DNA of 64,000 nt from Siderastrea radians (lineage: Eukaryota; Cnidaria; Anthozoa; Scleractinia; Rhizangiidae): assembly GCA_964017195.1 (NCBI GenBank), contig OZ024890.1, positions 51,267,593 to 51,331,592 of the forward strand, in the 5' to 3' direction. The position numbers and the translations under genes were made by a program. The notes beneath the pieces were generated by a model. That model saw nothing but the letters and a program-made list of their open reading frames with translations, was not told the origin of the DNA and did not search any database. This document shows, piece after piece, positions 60,530 to 64,000 of the stretch; position 1 is the first letter of the stretch, and every line of letters starts with the position of its first letter.

Positions 60530-60670
60530 TCCTTTTGTAATCTGAAATTTTGTATTCTGTAATATGTTATTTGTATGTAAATTTATGTTAAGCAGAGCCC
60601 CATTCAAACCAGCCTCGCTGAACTGGGCACCTCTGTCTAAATATTGTTGAAATAAATAAATAAATAAAAA
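60530..60670 (+). mobile_element. Retroelement 3' tail inserted only in unit B
   Basis: About 140 extra bases relative to unit A (48865-48890), ending GAAATAAATAAATAAATAAA. CTCC occurs at both borders. A simple-repeat end without an inverted start suggests a 5'-truncated LINE or SINE. Confidence 0.55.
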
Positions 60671-61252
60671 CTCCGGGTGGTCCAAGACCACCCAAAGGAA
60701 GAACTGGGGATACAAAATCCACGCTAAAAAGCAGCCGTGTATGTCATAGTCGTGGTCAACACAGCGCGCCGTCAGATCTGATTTCACGTTTATATTGTTT
60801 ATTTTTTTCCAAATAAACTGTCCGCATATACCTTAACCAATTAAAATGCCAAAACGTGCAATGACTTGCGATGGGTATTATGATATCATACGGGATATTC
60901 TTGGCGAAAAAGTTGCAAAAACACTGATACACTTATAACACGATAGGCGTGCGTTTTCGACAGTCCCGAAACCTTTCGGGCCGATTTCGGGTACGATAAT
61001 TCACACTGTGTCTTGAAAACAAAAAGTGTTAAAGCGTGAAACTTTGCTTTAAGTTAAACCCCTCTTACCGTAAAGACATTAAAAAAATCTTTGCACAGCA
61101 GCTGTTTTACATTTTTGCAAATGCTTTTCGGGACCAAACGTTTTGGTGCTTTTGAGAAACGTGCACCTGATGAGAGGGTTGCGAACAGCATCGCAGTCAT
61201 CAAGAGTGCTCCTAACTCATCCAACGCAGTTAACTTCTGCTCACTCAGGGTC

Positions 61253-61625
61253 CCAGGAGGGAAGGGTACTCCCTTATATAAGCTATATAGGTATGTGCGG
61301 CGCCAAATGGTATGGTTTTGTGAGCCTGTTTGGTCTGAAATAGGGTATAGATTTTGACCATTTTGGTCACAGTTTGGTCTGTACACTCATATGGGATCTG
61401 GTATGGTTCTTACGAGAAGCCATCTTTTTTATTAATTTTCTTCTCCAAAGAACTGAGGTTTGATTAACGTTGGGAATTAATTTGAAGCCCTTCTCAAATG
61501 TTTACGCAAAGGAAATAGGGTTAGGGTCTGGTCTATAAAGGATATCAAATATTGGTCAGGTTTGAAATAGGGTAGGAAAAATCACGTATTTTGGTCTGAA
61601 ATAGGGTAAGGGTATCCAGAAGCGC
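61253..61625 (+). repeat. GGTCTGAAATAGGG repeat, unit B
   Basis: Counterpart of 49366-49760 next to gene E exon b. One of the units has decayed (GGTCTATAAAGGATAT). Confidence 0.58.
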
Positions 61626-61694
61626 GCCGCACACCCCCACCCATATCTTCGGGAAGTACCCCTCCCCCGGGCTCAGGGTAAACACTGCACTAAC

Positions 61695-62034
61695 CGTCTC
61701 TGTTGTTCCATAACCTTGCAGCAGGTCAATCCCAGTCCCTTCCTTCCATTTTATGATCGCCTGTTTGTCCATTGGCTCACCGCCTGTAAAGCAGTGACGT
61801 AGCTTTGGGAAGCGGAAGCCCTTGAGATCTTCCTGCACACATCTCTTATACATACCCGGCAAAAATCCAATGCTAGTGATAGGGTAATTTTGGAGGGTTT
61901 CCAATGTTTCTCTAGCCTTTAAGTGGCTGTAATGGGCAAAGACACCGTTGCCAAAATACCATGAAAGGAAGGCTACGCCAAGCACAGCGGACCAACCAGT
62001 TGAGGTATTGCACCAAAACAGATCTGGCCCAACT
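61695..62034 (-). CDS. Gene E exon b
   Basis: 340 bases on the minus strand from GPDLFWCN through VCGGEP-equivalent GGEPMDKQA to YGTTET. The acceptor is TTTTTTTTAG with phase set by exon a. This is the intact version of the exon that gene D lost in part. Confidence 0.84.
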
Positions 62035-62660
62035 CTAAAAAAAAGGTATTCAGGAATAAATCTGGGACAGTAAACTTGTAAGTCTGTTGTGAGATTTTTA
62101 AGTCACACGCCTGTGGTAGGTACGATCAGTATGACAGAGATTGTAATGTCAAAGTTCATAAAAGATCGTTTTCGTTGAGTCTTTTTATTCCGTTTCTTAT
62201 CTCCAGTTTTCTACAAAATTTGTAGGTCACCTTTTGCATCCATTTTGCTTAAGGGGGGATTACACATGGATACCTTTTTCCCCAAACGTTTTTCTTAATT
62301 ATCTCCAGGAAATTTCACTCAATCCAAAAATGCTATCACAGGATCATAGTGCGAGTTCCCATAAATCTGAGCGAATTTTTTCACGATTTTTAAATAAAAC
62401 CTAAAGAAGGAGAAGGGGGAGGAAAATTGATGAATTTTAAGAAAATAGAAAATTGTTAAGAATTAAAGGTGAGTTAAAATTAAATTTTAAAGTTAATAAT
62501 AAACATACGGATACCAATGGTGTGTTGTTAACAGAAGGTTTCGGATCAACTCATTTTGTTATGAAACACCAACACGCGTGGCCTCCGTGCCATTGTCATT
62601 TGAATCTCTAGGGATTGTTTGCAAACACTCCACGGTGTGATGATCTTTCTTTCGGTAAAG

Positions 62661-62970
62661 CACAGGCAGCCCAAGCTCAAGATAAGAGACAAACGCCACC
62701 GACGTGATTTTAGGGTATCGGCGTATAAGGTGGTGTTGTGTTACAACGGTTTGAATTATAAACAACGGATTTGTTTTAAATAGTAGAAGTTATTGTTGTT
62801 TGACAATAAAGTTAACTAACCCTGTTGCCTTGTAATATTCTTGGCCTGAGAAGCTGGCGAATTACAAAGAATATAACAAGGGAAGGAGGTTAGTTAACTC
62901 TATTGTCAAACAACAATAATCACGTTCAATCGTCACGTTCGTCTCTGATCTTGAGCTTGGGTATCCTGTG
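62661..62970. mobile_element. 310-bp MITE sharing ends with the 8249-9959 element
   Basis: Starts CACAGGCAGCCCAAGCTC and ends GAGCTTGGGTATCCTGTG. The first 17 bases equal those at 8249. It holds an inner hairpin 62790-62919 (TTATTGTTGTTTGACAATA mirrored). A direct target duplication is not clear. Confidence 0.65.
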
Positions 62971-63152
62971 GTCATACTAAACAAATCCAGACGGAAGGCT
63001 AACTAAAGCTTATACCAAGTTTGAACCAAATCGATGATTTGAGTATTACCACCTTCTGCCTGATCTTCTCATAGACACCTGATCTAAAAATAGTTGTTTA
63101 GCGATAAGACAATCGGCTTTAACTAGCTGAGATAATAAGTTGTTAGAAGTAC

Positions 63153-63274
63153 CTCGGCATTCCTACAGAGGCTAGACACATACTGCGTTGGGAGTGCTCA
63201 ATCATTTTTGACTTTCCTGTTGTTCCACTTGTGAAGAAAAAAGCAACCGGTGAAGAACTCAGGGACTTAACCGA
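63153..63274 (-). CDS. Gene E exon a: AMP-binding P-loop
   Basis: Acceptor TTTTGTAG, 122 bases, donor GTACTT. It encodes SSSPVAFFFTSGTTGKSKM and then IEHSQ, the A3 motif of adenylate-forming enzymes that grips ATP phosphates. It leaves two bases that are completed by the first base of exon b (62034). Confidence 0.86.
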
Positions 63275-64000
63275 CTACAAAAGGAACAAGAACGAGTTGG
63301 TTAAAGTGTCCTCTAACGGAATGTGTTGTTTTTGCAGGAATTTAACTCTTGGCTTTGAAAGTTGTCTTTAAACTCACATAAAAATGTTAATGCATCAGTT
63401 TTATAAAGCTGCATGATTTACACGGCATTCATTTTGGGAGCGGCACTCCCATATTTTGGTACGCGAACCCATAATTTAAAGCCGAAGGCACTCCACATTT
63501 ACACGACCAAAAAGGAACAAATTTTTATTGTTCGTTTCTTGCCTTTGATGTGTGCATAGGGCACTCTCGAATTTGAGCCCTCTAGAGTCTGTTTTCTCTT
63601 AAACGTTTACAGTTTCCTAAGGAGACCTGAATACTTTCTTACGACCAAACGTTTTGGTTCACGGACCGATGCAATTTGCATTTACGCGGCCTCAAACTAA
63701 AGGGTCTGCGTGCTTATGTTTAGGAGTGTCGTGCCCAAAATAAATGTTGCGTAAACGCCTTAAAATTTTTGCTGCTGGTAGCCGTTTTGGGTGATAAAAA
63801 TAACGCGAATATCCACAATGCTATGAGAGAAGTCAACTTTGCTTGTCTACGTCTGTTTTGAATTGTAAAGGACTACCTTTTTGCGGCAAAGTCACTGCAC
63901 ATCTAAAGTTGATCTAAGCTTATTTAAGTTTCGGTTTCGTTACAAAAAGCGAAAGAGACATACACAAAAACTAACAATTGAATTTGAACCTAACCTCGTG
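63275..64000. other. Sequence upstream of gene E exon a
   Basis: No further synthetase exon is recognised on the minus strand. It may be intron. A few TTTGGGAGxGCACTCC-like stretches (63436-63500) suggest a decayed repeat. Confidence 0.35.

Larger units (their letters stand above)
50067..61929. repeat. Tandem duplication unit B (11.9 kb)
   Basis: Aligns with unit A to AAGTGGCTG (61921-61929). Beyond that gene E exon b continues normally, which identifies this as the ancestral right side and shows unit A was cut there. Unit B holds copy 3 exons g-h-i and gene E exons b to h. Confidence 0.9.
54157..63274 (-). pseudogene. Gene E: ACSM-type synthetase with P-loop exon but lacking exon f
   Basis: Minus-strand exons: a 63153-63274, b 61695-62034, c 59653-59733, d 58281-58382, e 57242-57293, g 54359-54455, h 54157-54279. 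Exon a carries the P-loop FFTSGTTGKSKMIEHSQ; exon b reads GPDLFWCN, WYFGNGVFAHY, GGEPMDKQA and ends YGTTET. Phases fit between exons. Exon f, which should lie between e and g, is gone: its site is the patch 56772-57027. Joining e (phase 1 out) to g (two bases expected) would shift the frame. No terminal GK exon was found below 54157. N-terminal exons, if any, lie beyond 64000. Probably non-functional, though a truncated product is possible. Confidence 0.84.

Noticed and set aside
1..64000. CRISPR array, bacterial operon or prophage
   Set aside because: No regularly spaced direct repeats with unique spacers, no ribosome-binding-site-led gene strings; exon-intron genes point to a eukaryote.

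Overview
The window is eukaryotic, compact-intron, AT-rich DNA, most likely from an anthozoan cnidarian (stony-coral-like). The grounds are the intron and splice-site structure, a Penelope-like element, many fold-back elements and MITEs, tRNA-derived SINEs, and repeat motifs I associate with coral genomes. The species cannot be fixed from the sequence alone. There are no bacterial operons, no CRISPR array and no rRNA.

The only recognisable host genes are a local cluster of five acyl-CoA synthetase loci of the medium-chain (ACSM) type in the ANL/AMP-binding superfamily. They share one exon plan. I label the exons a (P-loop), b (GGEP block to the YGxTE-type motif), c, d, e, f (TGD/GRxDD block), g (hinge), h and i (C-terminal GK motif). 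Copy 1 (+, 1-14424) has intact exons b to i and runs off the left edge. Copy 2 (+, 34992-39823) is a pseudogene with exons a to i and several frameshifts and stops. Gene D (-, 42503-50066) has exons b (cut) to h. Copy 3 (+, 50282-51462) is an orphan set of exons g-h-i. Gene E (-, 54157-63274) has exons a to h but has lost exon f. D, copy 3 and E were produced by a tandem duplication of about 11.6 kb: unit A is 38430-50066 and unit B is 50067-61929, with the junction inside exon b of gene D.

The rest is largely mobile DNA. Copy 1's g-h intron carries a nested insertion of about 6.4 kb (7065-13453) that copy 2 lacks. It contains a 1.7-kb inverted-repeat element with a 7-bp target duplication, a 2.7-kb element whose ends are packed with ATCGAAC repeats, an inner inverted repeat with a cysteine-rich P2X7-C-like coding remnant, and a MITE interrupted by a Penelope-LTR-like piece. 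Two giant palindromic elements (14536-21094 and 29579-33875) share GAGCCA/TGGCTC ends and are each flanked by TTAA. The first sits 111 bp after copy 1's stop codon. A decayed Penelope-like element (reverse transcriptase plus GIY-YIG) lies at about 24.4-26.5 kb. A candidate Penelope-type minimal hammerhead ribozyme lies in a copy-1 intron at 4123-4169.

The strongest points for follow-up are the two TTAA-flanked palindromes, the base-level tandem-duplication junction, and a 256-bp templated patch (56772-57027, apparently copied without change from 59131-59386) that replaced exon f of gene E with 4-bp microhomology at both ends. All alignments here were made by eye; percent identities are rough.
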